From NCBI GenBank assembly GCA_963808815.1, contig CAWEGI010000017.1:1-64000 (forward strand): 64,000 nucleotides of DNA, given 5' to 3'. How positions within the stretch are numbered: position 1 is the first letter of the stretch; each line of letters opens with the position of its first letter. Source of the DNA: DATBLE01 sp963808815 (GTDB lineage Bacteria > Actinomycetota > Thermoleophilia > Gaiellales > Gaiellaceae). Of the stretch, positions 1-10,063 are shown piece by piece. The position numbers were made by a program, and so were the translations under genes. The notes beneath the pieces were generated by a model, which was given only the letters and a program-made list of their open reading frames with translations, searched no databases and was not told the origin of the DNA.

Positions 1-908
1 GCCGCGCCTCGTCGACGTTGCGATCTCGAGCGAGAGCTCGCCCAGAATCCGTGCGATCTTCGCGACCTGATCGGCGTTCGACTCGGCGAGCTGGCCCTTC
101 GCCAGGTAGATCGAGTCTTCGAGCCCGACACGCACGCTGCCGCCGAGGATCGCGCCGATCGTGACGAGGTTGGTCTGGTGGCGGCCGGCGCCGAGGATCG
201 ACCAGTAGTAGTCGTCGCCGAAGAGCCGGTCGGCCGTCGCCTTCAGTGCAGCAGGTTCTCGGGGTCGGGCCGATCCGCCGAGGATGCCGAAGATCGTCTG
301 AACGAACAGCGGCGGCTGGACAATGCCCTGCTCCAGGAAGTGGGCAAGGTTGTAGAGGTGGCCGACGTCATAGCACTCGAACTCGAAGCGGGTGCCCTCG
401 GCGCCGAGCTCTCGCACGATCGTTTCGATGTCCTTGTACGTGTTCCGGAAGATGAAGTCGCGCGTCATCTCCAGATACTCCGGCTCCCAGGCGTGCTGGA
501 ACGTGCTCACACGGTCGAGCACGGGAACAACCCGAAGTTCATGCTGCCCATGTTCAGCGAGCAGAGCTCCGGCTCGAACCTGTTCGCCGCCCGTGTGCGC
601 TCCTCGACCGTCATTCCGTGACCGCCGCCCGTGGTGATGTTGATCACGACATCGGAGCTCTCTTTGATCTGCGGCAGAAATTGTGCGAAGACCTCGGGGT
701 CGGGCGTCGGCCGGCCGGTCTCGGGGTCGCGCGCGTGCAGATGGACGATCGCGGCCCCCGCTTCGGCCGCCCCGATCGCGCTTTCGGCGATCTGCTCAGG
801 TGTGAGGGGAAGATGCGGGCTCTGCGAGGGGACGTGGATCGACCCCGTCACGGCGCAGCTGATGATCACCTTGCCGCGTCTAGCCATTGCGGGCGCGTCC
901 TCACTCAT
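1..908 (-). CDS. Beta-keto acid cleavage enzyme (BKACE/DUF849), 3' end outside window, frameshifted
   Basis: Zn-dependent TIM-barrel enzyme that cleaves a beta-keto acid with acetyl-CoA to acetoacetate and a new CoA ester; 3-keto-5-aminohexanoate cleavage is the best-known case. From the ATG at 908 the N-terminus shows HLHARDPETGRP, whose His pair is the family zinc site, then NITTGGG and GSMNFG. The frame breaks near 515-525, resumes as EPEYLEMTRDFIFRNTYKD, and breaks again near 250-275, before the C-terminal GAGRHQTNLVTIGAILGG segment. The protein is otherwise well conserved, so indel errors are likelier than decay. Its ATG overlaps the stop of the upstream aminotransferase (ATGA), so the two are translationally coupled. 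The exact substrate cannot be read from sequence. Confidence 0.85.
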
Positions 909-2248
909 CGGGGAGTCAAGTGGAGATCGGTCAGTGCGAGCGCGAGGAGGTCGACGATGAGATCGACATCGTCGCGACTGACGATCAGCGGCGGGGTGAT
1001 CAGGAACTGGTCGCCGGCGCCGTCACCGCCCGCGCCGGGATAGATCATCAGCCCGCGCGCCCGGGCCAGCGCGTGCAGGCGTTTGGTCACGCCGAGCGCC
1101 GCGTCGAGCGGTCGTTTCGTCTCGCGGTCGGCGACGAGCTCGATCGCCGTGAGCAGGCCCTTGCCGCGAACGTCGCCGATCAGCGGCTCGGTCTCGGCGA
1201 GCAGCCGGAGCCGCTCGAGCAGGTGCTCGCCCTGGCGGGCGGCGTTCTCGACGAGGCCGTCGCGCTCGATGATCTCGAGCACCGCCAGAGCGGCAGCGGC
1301 GGCGAGCGGGTGCGCCTCGTAGGTGAGGTTGTGGAGGAACGGGGTGTTGGCATCCGCGAAGACGGCCGCGACCTGGTCGGAGAAGATCACCGCCGACAGC
1401 GGGACGTAGCCGCCGGAGAGCCCCTTCGCGGTGACGATCATGTCCGGCTCCGCATCCCAGTGCTCGATGCCGAACTTCTTGCCTGTGCGGCCCCAGCCGG
1501 TGACCACCTCGTCCGAGATGAACAGGATCTCGTGCGTACGGCAGATCTCGCGGATCCGCTCGTAGTAGCCCGGCGGGGGCGTCAGTCCCGGACCGGCCGC
1601 CGCAACGATCGGCTCCGCGATGTAGCAGGAGACCGAGTCTGCGCCCACCTCGCCGATCACCCGTTCCAGGTCGTCGGCGCAAGCGAGATCACAGCACGGA
1701 TGACCCTCGCCGAACGGGCATCTGTATGGGTAGCACTCGACCTGCTTCGGCGTCGTTGTGAGATAGGGCGTGTAGGGGGCCTGGCGTGCAGGGACTCCGC
1801 CGACGCCGAGCGCGAACAGGGTGGCGCCGTGGTAGCTGCGCCGGCGTGAGAGCACGACGTGCCTGGAGCCTTGTCCCTGGAGCAGGTGGAACTGGCGGGC
1901 GAGCTTGACGGCAGCCTCGATCGCCTCCGAGCCCCCCGAGTAGAAGCAGACGTGGTTGAGCGCGCCGGGCGCGAATCGGGCGATCCGGTCGGCCAGCTCC
2001 TCGCCCACCGCGTGGCGGAACTGCGTGCTCTGCACGTACGCGACCGCCCGCGCCTGTTCGGCGATCGCATCGGCGACCTCCCCCACTCCGTGACCGATGC
2101 TGATCACCGACACCGCACCCGAGCAGGCGTCGATGTACTCGCGCCCGTCACTGTCCCAGATGCGGATCCCCTCGGCGCGCACCGCCTCCGGCAGCTGGCG
2201 GCGGAGATCCTGCTGGAGCCAGGCCGGCGCGACGGTGTGCTCGCTCAA
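905..2248 (-). CDS. Class III (omega-type) PLP aminotransferase
   Basis: About 447 residues, normal for the acetylornithine/omega-aminotransferase family, which moves an amino group from a primary amine or omega-amino acid to a keto acid. Visible are the phosphate-binding FYSGGSEAIEAA, the SDEVVTGWGRTG segment, and the PLP lysine in TAKGLSGGY (about K275). The N-terminal WDSDGREYIDACSG and C-terminal RGLMIYPGAGG are typical. The start chosen is the TTG at 2248. The frame stays open further upstream but that stretch does not look like the family. The stop overlaps the BKACE start, suggesting that the keto product is passed to BKACE. An out-of-frame ATG just upstream (near 2297) leaves open a small indel at the N-terminus. 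Confidence 0.85.
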   Translation of the reverse strand: MSEHTVAPAWLQQDLRRQLPEAVRAEGIRIWDSDGREYIDACSGAVSVISIGHGVGEVADAIAEQARAVAYVQSTQFRHAVGEELADRIARFAPGALNHVCFYSGGSEAIEAAVKLARQFHLLQGQGSRHVVLSRRRSYHGATLFALGVGGVPARQAPYTPYLTTTPKQVECYPYRCPFGEGHPCCDLACADDLERVIGEVGADSVSCYIAEPIVAAAGPGLTPPPGYYERIREICRTHEILFISDEVVTGWGRTGKKFGIEHWDAEPDMIVTAKGLSGGYVPLSAVIFSDQVAAVFADANTPFLHNLTYEAHPLAAAAALAVLEIIERDGLVENAARQGEHLLERLRLLAETEPLIGDVRGKGLLTAIELVADRETKRPLDAALGVTKRLHALARARGLMIYPGAGGDGAGDQFLITPPLIVSRDDVDLIVDLLALALTDLHLTPR

Positions 2249-2445
2249 TGCGACCGTCCCCGTCCGACGTGCGCCTCGATCATCGTTCGCCGCCTCATCC
2301 CTTGCTCGCGCGAGCCTAACGCGTCCGCCATTACCGCGTCTCTTGGCGGGCGACCAGGAGGCCGCTTCTGGGGACAGACCAGGAGGCCGCGGACTGCTGG
2401 CCCGGGTCAGGGCGTCGCCGGAGCGACGCCCGTGGGGAACCCCTA

Positions 2446-3964
2446 CTAGCCGAGCAGCCGGCGAATCTGCTGCGTGGGCACGAAACGGGCGATGCGGCCG
2501 TATGCATAGGCAAGCCTCGCGGTGTCGAGGTCGACGCCTACGAGGCGCGTTAGGCCCTGGCCGACGGTCGCGGTCCGCCCGGTACGGGTGTCGACGACCA
2601 GCGCCTTGCGTCCCTGCGAGAAGGCAGCGACTCCGAATCGGTACGCGAGACCGGTAGTCCCGGCCGGTAGCCGCCAATGCGCGGTTCGCTGCGTAGAGCT
2701 GATCGCGTACAGGTCGAGGTGATCAGGCCCGGATGCCACGAGCGTGTTCCCCTCGAGAGCAATCCGGCGGGCGTCCGCCCCGACATCGATCGTTGCCAGC
2801 AGCCGTCCCTGCAGACCCCGTACCTCGACGCTGCCACCCGGCCAGAGGATCGCGACGCGACGCGTATCCGCTGAGAGCGCCAGAGGCGCCGCGGGGCCGG
2901 AAGCGATCGGGCGCGGCCGATAGTGCCCGTCGACGATCGCGACCGTGTGGCCGGCCGCGAACGCGAGCGTGCGCGCCGTTGCCAGCCATCGCGCCCACCT
3001 TGCCCCCACGCCTTACCAGCCACTCTTGGCAGAGCGGCGAGCCCGCGACCAACCACCTTTCCGATGTCAGCCACTCCGTGCGGAAGCCGCCGATCGCGAG
3101 TCTGCCGATGGCGACGCCGGTGTGACCCGGCCGGCAGGTGGGGCCTGACGGTGCGCTGATCCGCTGAACCGGCCGCCAAGCAACGTTCCAATAGAGGACG
3201 CGGTCGCAGACACTCCGGACGTCGCCGACCGAAAGCGCCACGCGCGGCCCGTCCATCGAGATGCTGTGGATCGGCCCGCCGACTACGAGCGGCGCGGCCG
3301 TCTTCGCGATCGAGTGGATGATCGCCCGGCGCGGGACGAACTTCAGGATCGTCTTGCCCTCGCGCACAGCACGTCGGCTCTCCCCGTCGTGGAAGAGCAC
3401 ACCGCGCGGTCCGAGCAACGCCTGGAACGAGCCGCCGTCCGGTCCCAGGTAGGTGTAGAGACCGTCAATGAGGCGGACGACGAACAGCCCCTCGCCTCGA
3501 GCGGCCGAGAAGACCGCGAGTCCACCCGAAGCGACAAAGGTCCGAGGTGTAGCGGGAAGCGCAAGCGTGTGGAGCAACGCGCCGTGGCGACCGAGAACCT
3601 GTAGCAGCGGAGGTCGTCCGACTGCCCCTGGCTCGACAGTCAGGCGGAAGCCGCCGGCTGAGGCCGACGGCGTCCCGGTGGAGGACGCCCGGCGCGTTCT
3701 TGCAAACTCGGCGCAGCTGACGGGAACCGATCGGGCGGCACCGGTCGTCGTGTCCCAGCCGACACGCGCGCAATGGCCGCCCTCCTTGGAGACATAGACG
3801 GCCGTTCGACCATGGAGGACGACGCTGGAGACGGCGCCGTTCACCGTCTTCGTCAGCGTCCCCTTCCCGTTCGGATGGCAGACGTAGGCGAGTGCTGACC
3901 CGGCCAGACCGACGAAGGCGATCGTCGCGGCCAGCGGAACGAGGCGGAGCGGGAGAACGGTCAC
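2446..3964 (-). CDS. Secreted beta-propeller-like protein (one frameshift)
   Basis: Start GTG at 3964 has a good Shine-Dalgarno (GGAGGAAGGAC). Residues about 4-26 form a signal peptide or anchor ending SALAYVCHPNG. The rest is a series of short strands with repeating patterns such as RVALSVGDVRS, LALSADTRRVAILWPGG and RRIALEGNTLVASG, as in WD40/YVTN-like propellers. Length is about 505 residues once a frame break near 3000-3010 is repaired; the C-terminal 180 residues are in another frame and end at 2446. No catalytic motif is recognised. It is an exported protein of unknown role, lying alone between the aminotransferase operon and the damaged 4-8 kb stretch. Confidence 0.6.
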
Positions 3965-4159
3965 GTCCTTCCTCCTTCGACGAGGGCGCGACCATAACAA
4001 GCATGGCCGGCAAACGCCGGTTGATTTTTCGGCGCCGCCTGCTGCGTTCGGCGACCGCGACCATCGGCGCCGCGCGTCGTCTCACGCCGGAGAAACTTCG
4101 ACCGCCTGACAGTTGGCCAGGAGGTCGGTCGGGTGCGTAGGGTGGGACGGTGCGTGTCG

Positions 4160-4745
4160 CGGGATTCGACGGAACGAACGCGTCTTCGCGTCTGCTTCGA
4201 CCAGAAGGCAGCGTACCGGGGGGTCGTGCCGACCATGTAGCCGGTTACCGCGCGGGTCAGGAGTCCATTCTTGCTTTGTTCGTTTGCGAGGGCGTAGTAG
4301 TCGTAGGGGTCGATCCCGTGGCGCACGTACGGCACAGCGGCGTTCGAGCACCAGATAGCCGTAAAGCGCGGGCCAGCCGGGTCATTGTATGCGTTGAGGT
4401 AGACCAGCTTTCGTCCTGCAGCCGCTTGTTGATTTATCTCGCCTGGTACTGGTTGGTGTCGAGGATCTGCCACGCCGCGAAGCTGCCGACCGCCTTCTTC
4501 TCATAGAGCGCGGTGTAGTAGCGCGCTCCGCCCCACGGGGCGACCGAGATGATCACCGGGACCCATCCCTCGGCCGTCAGTTGATTAAACCGGGCTTGGT
4601 GACCGCCTCGCTGCGCGCGTGATAGGCGAGAAACGCCGGTCCTCGGGGTCTTGACGTAGATCGCGGCGTACCGGACGCCGTCGGACGCGGAGTAGCTCTC
4701 GATCTGGAGGGGCCGGTAGCCCGACGTCGATGAGTACGCGACGAT
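4160..4745 (-). pseudogene. Fragment of a tandem-repeat protein resembling bacterial tandem repeat domain 1 (BTRD1)
   Basis: Three successive repeats can be read by hopping frames. The first contains GYRPLQIESYSASDGVRYAA and then IYVK. The second has EGWVPVIISVAPWGGARYY and ALYEK. The third has GRKLVYLNAYNDPAGPRFTA and then a partial unit ending YMVGTTPRYAAFWSK. The pattern Gx(R/W)xxxxxx(Y/A)xxxxxx(R/Y)(Y/F)(A/T)A is that of BTRD1 repeats in secreted serine-hydrolase-like proteins. No start codon or signal peptide lies upstream: stops occur in all likely frames at 4745-4800, where the next gene ends. I call it a truncated, frameshifted remnant. Part of the damage may be sequencing error. Confidence 0.5.
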
Positions 4746-4876
4746 GCAGAGCGCGCTAGTCGCCTACTACCGCGAACACGCACCGCAACTAGTCGCTACA
4801 CCGGCCGCCAGCACGTTCATGGGAGTCGGCGCGATGGGACCCGGTGGCGCGCGGTTTCAGGTCGACGCCGTCGCGG

Positions 4877-6129
4877 TCATCTAGCGGGCGCACGCACGAG
4901 GCTCGACTCCTCCTCGCCCGCGGGGACGAGCTCGCCGCGGACCCACTCGAGCTCGCGGCAGACGTACTCGACGATGTCGCCGGTCTTGAGGTCGTCCGGG
5001 AGCACGTCCCAGGTGTAGGTCTCGATCTCGAGCTGGCGGCGAGAGCGGCGTCGCCTTGTGCATGCGCGAGCGCCTCTCGATCGCGAAGCGCGTCGTGCGG
5101 AACGGGCCGAGGTCGTCGAGGAAGACCGGCACGTGGAAGTGGGCGCGCCACTCGCGCGGGCTCCGGTCGCGCCTCCCAGGCCGCGAAGGCGTCCTCGAGG
5201 TTGAGGTAGCGGGTCGAGCTCGCCGTCCCGGCAGCTCGACCGTCTGCGTCAGGTAGATCGTCTCGGCGAAGCGGCGCAGGGCCTCGACCGTCTCGTCGGT
5301 GACCTGCGGGATCGTGCAGCGCCGCGGCTTCCTGCAGCTTGAAGATCGGGATGCCGGCGTCGACGAGCTTCTGCAGCGACGCTGGATGTCCTCGAACTCG
5401 ACCGCCTGGTGGCCGATGTCGAAGACGATGCCGAGGTGGCGGCGCAGCGCCATGTGCGCCTCGTGAGATCGGGAGGTCTGCGCGAGCTCGGCGAGCCGGG
5501 TGGCCGCTGGCCGGTGTAGAGATGCTCGCTCGAAGTAGCCGACGGTCTCGTCGGTCGTCTCCAGGAAGCAGTGCGGCTCGGGCTCGAGCGCGAGCGTCAC
5601 GGTCGTGCCGGTCCGCTGCTCGAGCTCGACGAGATGCGCGGCGACGCGCAGCACGTGCTCCGTGTAGCGTCGCGACGACGTCGGGCCCGGTGACGTTCGG
5701 CTTGAAGCCGAGCGGCGCGGTCTGGATCGACGGCGTCCATGCCCGGGCGACCGACGTCGGCGAGGACGTCGGCGACGTTGCATCGTGTAGCGCGTGCGCT
5801 CCTCGCGTGCGCCAGTCCGGCTCGTAGACCTGCTCCTTGACCCGCGTGCCCTTGAACGGCCCGTACGGGAACGCGTTGGCCGTGTAGAGGTAGAGGTCGT
5901 TGTCGGCGAGGAAGCGCCTTCAGCCGTTCGCGCTCCTCCGCGTCGGCCGCGAGGGTCTCGGCCGAGGCGGCGAGAGCCGGAGCGAGACGCCGAACGGCGC
6001 GTCGGGCGAGACGCGCGCCTTCACCTGCGGCACGTACGTCGTCAGGCTCGCCCACATCTCGTCCCAGGTGTCGCCCGGGTGCACGAGCGTCGAGTACGTC
6101 AGGTGGCCGAGACCGTTGCCGAGATCCAT
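4877..6129 (-). CDS. EboE-like TIM-barrel protein (sugar isomerase fold), several frameshifts
   Basis: Start ATG at 6129 opens MDLGNGLGHLTYSTLVHPG and continues TYVPQVKARVSPDAPFG. Other conserved stretches in shifting frames are AHLVELEQRTGTTVTLALEP, EPHCFLETTDETVGYFE, ALRRHLGIVFDIGHQAVEFE and REWRAHFHVPVFLDDLGPF. The combination fits the xylose-isomerase-like TIM barrel of the metabolite-traffic protein EboE better than a generic sugar-phosphate isomerase. Eight or so single-base breaks are needed to read it, yet the residues between them look intact. It follows the Gfo/Idh gene by about 20 bp and is probably the last gene of a three-gene operon. Function of EboE proteins is poorly known. 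Family call fairly sure, substrate unknown. Confidence 0.6.
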
Positions 6130-6151
6130 GTCTACCTCGGCTTCTCCGTGG

Positions 6152-7188
6152 TCAGGGCACACGCTCGACTGCTCCCGAGCGGCGGAGCGGACGATCGCCT
6201 CGGTCACGGCCGCGCCGTGAATCATCTCGTCGAGCGGGATCGGGATAGCGGGCCCGCCGCTCGCGGCGGCCGCGAAGGCCTCGAGCGCCGCGCGCGTGAC
6301 GTCGAGCCGCTCCGCCTCCCAGACCACCGCCTCGCCCTTGATCGGCTGGAACTTGCACGTCCCGAACAGCCGCGTGCGGCGCTCCTCCGACGAGGCGCCC
6401 GCGACGTGCGTCATCCCTTCGAGCCGCACCGAGCCCTTCGAGCCGAACACCTGGAAGCTGAACCCGGGCCCGGTCGCCGTCATCGTGCCGAGATAGCCCG
6501 ACATGCCGTCCTTCATCCGGAACAGCATCGACGTCGTGTCGTCGCTGTCGACCGCGACGACGCGCCGGAAGCTCTGGCAGTAGACCTGGTCGATCGGCCC
6601 GCAGAGGTCGATCATCCCGTCGATCGGCGTGCACGCCCATCGGCGTCAGCCCGCCGCACGGCGTCTCGTCTTCGGCTCGCGCGCCACGCGTCCGGCTTCA
6701 GCAACAGCGCGTTGGGAAACGTCATCGTCGCTTCGACGTGCAGAATCGTCCCCAGCTCGCCCGAGCGGATCCTGCTCGCGCAGCTTGGTCATCTCGGGAT
6801 GGAAGCGGCGGTTGTAGCCGAGGCCGAGCGTGACGCCGGCGCCTGCGTCGCCGCCTCGACCGCGGCCTCGGCGTCGGCCTTCGTCAGCGCGAACGGCTTC
6901 TCGCAGAACACGTGCTTGCCGGCCTGCGCCGCCGCGATCGACCTGCGGCGCTGTGCAGCGAGTGCGGCGTCGCCAGCACGACCGCGTCGACCTCGCGGAT
7001 CCGCGAGCAGCTGCCTCGATAGGTCTCGGCAGCGTCAGCCCCTGCGTCGTCGGCGAACGCCCGTGCGTCGGGCGACTGCGTGCGCGACGCGCCCGCCACG
7101 AAGCGGATCGCCTCGCTCCCCTGCGACCGACTCGACCAGCGTCTTGCCCCACCAGCCCAGCCCGACGATCGCCGCGCCTGCGAGCCAT
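6152..7188 (-). CDS. Gfo/Idh/MocA family NAD(P)-dependent oxidoreductase, frameshifted
   Basis: About 345 residues after repair, the normal family size. The N-terminal Rossmann fold reads AIVGLGWWGKTLVE; then come VDAVVLATPHSLHS, a VFCEKPFALT-type EKP motif (out of frame in places) and GLGYNRRFHPEM. The C-terminal half is clean from 6615 to about 6180, with GYLGTMTATGPGFSFQVFGS and LDEMIHGAAVTEAIVRSA. Members oxidise or reduce sugar-like hydroxyls with NAD(P). It starts 5 bp after the MetE-like stop and ends 20 bp before the EboE-like gene, so the three are surely co-transcribed. At least five frame breaks lie between 6180 and 7190. Confidence 0.75.
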
Positions 7189-7193
7189 CAGCG

Positions 7194-8386
7194 TCAGCCG
7201 TCGCGGATCAGACGAGCTAGCTCCGGGTTCGAGCAGCGAGGACGATTCGGCCGTCGGGCAGGCCCGAGCTCCTTGCGCACGATGTTCGCGCCCTGCACCA
7301 GCGCCACCATCTTGTAGAACGCGTGCCGCGCGGCATGCCCTCGCGGCCCATCCCGCAGTCCGAGGAGAGCACCAGCCGCTCGGCCGGGATGACCTTCAGC
7401 GCCCGCCGCACGAGCGTCCGCGACTTCGTCGGGCGACTCGACCTGCAGCGTGTGGTGGTCGATCACGCCGATGCCGACCTTCTTCTCCGTGATCTCCTGG
7501 CCGACGTCCTCGAGGTCGACCGCGCCGGAGCTCGCCATCTCGAACGTGATCACGTCGGCGTCGACCTGGTTCAGCAGCTCGAGCGCCGGCTTGTACGACT
7601 GCACCTGCCGCGAACATGCGCTGCTGCGACGGGTTGCCCCAGCACGTGTGGCACCACACCTCGGTCTTCGCGCGCAGCCCCTTCACCGTGTTGTTGAACA
7701 CCTTCAGCATGAACTCGGGGTTGATCACGTCGTCGACGATCCCGCGCGCCGCCAGCAGGTGGATCTGCGGCTCTTCCATCTGGATGACCGGGCAGCCGGC
7801 ATCCGCCAGGTCGTGCAGCTCCTCGTTGAACGCGTCGCTCATCGCCATGATCCGCGACGGCAGGTCCTTGTAGTGCTCGTCCTGCACCGCAAACGCGACC
7901 AGCTCCGGCGTCACCGTCCCGAACTTCACCGGCTTGCGTCGTCAGCCGCTGCGCCGCCTTCCACATCTCCGCATACTGCATCTCGCCGCGGCCGAGCGGC
8001 CCGACGATCCTCGGCATCACGCGCGCTTCGAGGTAGTCGTGCAGGATGTGGCCGCGCGGAAACCCGATGCCGCCGGCCCCGACCTTCGCCAGCTTCGGAT
8101 GCGTCGCGTCGAACCCGGCCATGTGATGCGGCGGATAGCTCGTCCAGCTCTGCCCGCCCACGTCCTGGTCGAACCGGCAGTCGCCGTCGGTCACGATGTC
8201 GAGCCCCGCCACTTCCTGCTCGCGCAGATACACCGACAGCGCGTCCACGTACTGCTCGCGGAAGCCGCTGATCACCATCGCGTCCAGGAACGACTTGGTA
8301 CCGAGGTTCTCCGTGTACCAGCTCGGACGCGGCAGCGAGCCCGTGATCGTCGTCGGCAGGACCATCCCCGCCGTTGCCTTCAACAT
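7194..8386 (-). CDS. Cobalamin-independent methionine synthase-like (MetE C-terminal domain) protein, frameshifted
   Basis: About 397 residues after repair, matching stand-alone MetE C-domain/methylcobalamin:homocysteine-type UROD-fold proteins rather than full MetE. Start ATG at 8386 has GGAGAAGAG upstream. Conserved pieces are TTITGSLPRPSWY, GLDIVTDGDCRFDQDV, CPVIQMEEPQIH, TEVWCHTCWGNPSQQ and ITFEMASSGAVDLED, which carry the expected zinc His/Cys region (HTCWGN) and the acidic substrate motif. Breaks occur near 7935, 7605, 7430-7300 and 7260. In an operon with an oxidoreductase and an EboE-like protein it more likely acts on an unusual thiol or methyl donor than in methionine synthesis; that part is inference. 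Confidence 0.75.
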
Positions 8387-8516
8387 CGATCTCTTCTCCT
8401 TGATTCGTGATGTGTCTTACAGTGGGCACTCGCCCGATGTTCAGGCACTTTGCACAACACCTGCCTATGTTTGGCGATCCTACGCATCCCCGGCAGGTCA
8501 CGTAGGACGACAGGCG

Positions 8517-9407
8517 ATGCGCGTCGGCTTCATCGGCATCGGCAGGATGGGCTCTGCGATCGCAGGGCGCGTCCTCGCGGGCGGCAACACGCTCACCGTC
8601 TGGAACCGAACCCCGGAGAAAGCGGCGGAGCTTGCTCGACGCGGCGCCCAGGTGGCGTCGTCAGTCGCCGAGGCGTGCGCAGGAGCAGAGGTCGTGATGA
8701 CGATGCTCGCGAACGACGAGGTGCTGCTCGAGATCGCGCTCGGGCCCGGGGGAATCGTCGAGTCGCTCGACAACGGTGCGACGCACGTCGTCATGGGAAC
8801 GCACGGGGTGAGCGCCGTTCGCACGTTGACGGACGAGCACGCGGATGCGGGCCAGATCCTCGTCGCCGCTCCGGTCCTCGGGCGGCCCGACGTTGCCGCT
8901 GCGGGACAGCTGGGTATCGTCGCCGCTGGCCCCGCGGATGCGCTCCACCGCTGCCGGCCGCTGTTCGAGGCGATCGGGCGCCGCACCTTCGAGGCGGGCC
9001 CTCGCCCCGAGTCGGCGACCTCGATCAAGCTGGCCAACAACTTCGCCCTCGGCGCCGCGATCGAGGCGATGGCGGAGGCATTCGCGCTCGTTCGCAGCTA
9101 CTCCGTCGAGCCCGCGCTTTTCCACGAGGTCCTCACCGAGGGCCTCTTCGCCGCGCCGGCGTACAAGGTCTACGGGACGATCATCGTCGACGAGGACTAC
9201 GATCGCGTCGGCTTCACGACCGAACTCGCGTTGAAGGATGTCGACCTCACGCTCGCCGCCGCTGGGGACGCCCATGTGCCGCTGCCAAGCGCGAACGTCC
9301 TCCGTGACCGCCTCCTGTCCGCAATCGCCCACGGTGACAGCGACCGCGACTGGGCAGTGCTCGCGCGAGAGCAGGCGCGCATGAGCGGCCTCGACGAGCA
9401 CGGGTGA
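8517..9407 (+). CDS. 3-hydroxyisobutyrate dehydrogenase-family NAD(P)-dependent reductase
   Basis: 296 residues starting at the ATG at 8517, where the Rossmann motif GFIGIGRMG begins at residue 4; upstream open frame is not conserved. VAAPVLGRPDVAAAGQL is the substrate-loop motif, and the catalytic lysine is in SIKLANN (about K171). The C-terminal all-helical domain is complete. The family covers beta-hydroxyacid dehydrogenases, GLYR-type reductases and imine reductases; the LGRPDVAA variant leans to the latter two. It is transcribed divergently from the MetE-like operon across 130 bp that should hold both promoters; I see no confident -35/-10 pair there. Confidence 0.85.
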   Translation: MRVGFIGIGRMGSAIAGRVLAGGNTLTVWNRTPEKAAELARRGAQVASSVAEACAGAEVVMTMLANDEVLLEIALGPGGIVESLDNGATHVVMGTHGVSAVRTLTDEHADAGQILVAAPVLGRPDVAAAGQLGIVAAGPADALHRCRPLFEAIGRRTFEAGPRPESATSIKLANNFALGAAIEAMAEAFALVRSYSVEPALFHEVLTEGLFAAPAYKVYGTIIVDEDYDRVGFTTELALKDVDLTLAAAGDAHVPLPSANVLRDRLLSAIAHGDSDRDWAVLAREQARMSGLDEHG

Positions 9408-9469
9408 CTGAACCGTTGCCGGGCACGTGGCGCTGGAGACAAAGCCCCCGCGCGAGGCCCGCCAGGAAC

Positions 9470-9745
9470 CTAGCGCCTTTCGATGTTCTGAACTTCGTAG
9501 ATCTCAGGCTCTCCAGGCTGGATCCCAACTTCGGAAAGAATCGGCATGAGCCGCTCGCCGAACCTCTCAAGCTGTTCGCGTGAGTCCCAGATCTCGCTTA
9601 CGCGCAGGTCACCGTCTTCGCCGAAACAAAGGTGGTAATCCATGCCGTCTGGAGGCCAGACTCCGGCCTCCCGGAGCCGCCGGTCTGCATCGTCGTACTG
9701 CTGCCTGGTCATGCCGGTTGGATGAAAGCGGACAACGATGCTCAT
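9470..9745 (-). CDS. Small conserved hypothetical protein, dimeric alpha-beta-barrel-like
   Basis: 91 residues from an ATG at 9745 preceded by GGAGGATCAGTC, a convincing ribosome binding site. The pattern of VVRFHPTGMTRQQYDDADRR, DGDLRVSEIWDSREQLERF and a C-terminal EIYEVQNI strand resembles ferredoxin-like ABM/dimeric alpha-beta barrel proteins. No catalytic residue is evident. Single gene, convergent with the 8.5 kb reductase. Confidence 0.65.
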   Translation of the reverse strand: MSIVVRFHPTGMTRQQYDDADRRLREAGVWPPDGMDYHLCFGEDGDLRVSEIWDSREQLERFGERLMPILSEVGIQPGEPEIYEVQNIERR

Positions 9746-10063
9746 GACTGATCCTCCGTTCTCGGGGTCGAGGGCACGCTAACTTACATCGGCTGCGCGC
9801 GGGCAGCGCAGCGGGCCTGTGGACACTTGAATGCGTCCACGAGAGATTGCGACAACTTCCTCCATGATGTACGCGAGGGGTCTGCCGGAATCGGCCGGTT
9901 CGGTTATCCACATTTCCACCAAGCGGGGATCACCCTCGAGCCCAGGGAGCGTGGCCGTGCGCGGAAGCTTGATCCCCGGCATCGGCACGTTTCGAAACGC
10001 GCCGAACTAGACAAAAGCTAAGCGAGCAAGGAGCGAACGGAGCGCCCGCAGCTTCGACGGGGA
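9746..10063. other. Gene-poor stretch
   Basis: 318 bp. A 69-codon minus-strand frame at 9779-9988 has no recognisable similarity and no good ribosome binding site. The promoters of the 9.7 kb gene (minus) and the ANTAR gene (plus) must lie here, but I cannot place them. Confidence 0.4.

Noticed and set aside
2249..2677. 140-codon upstream extension of the class III aminotransferase
   Set aside because: Arg/Pro-rich sequence without family similarity; high GC keeps the frame open. TTG 2248 gives the normal family length.
9904..9912. Perfect DnaA box TTATCCACA
   Set aside because: Single copy, no AT-rich region and no replication genes nearby; chance occurrence.
9779..9988. 69-codon minus-strand ORF
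   Set aside because: No ribosome binding site, no recognisable similarity; kept only as a note under the gene-poor stretch.
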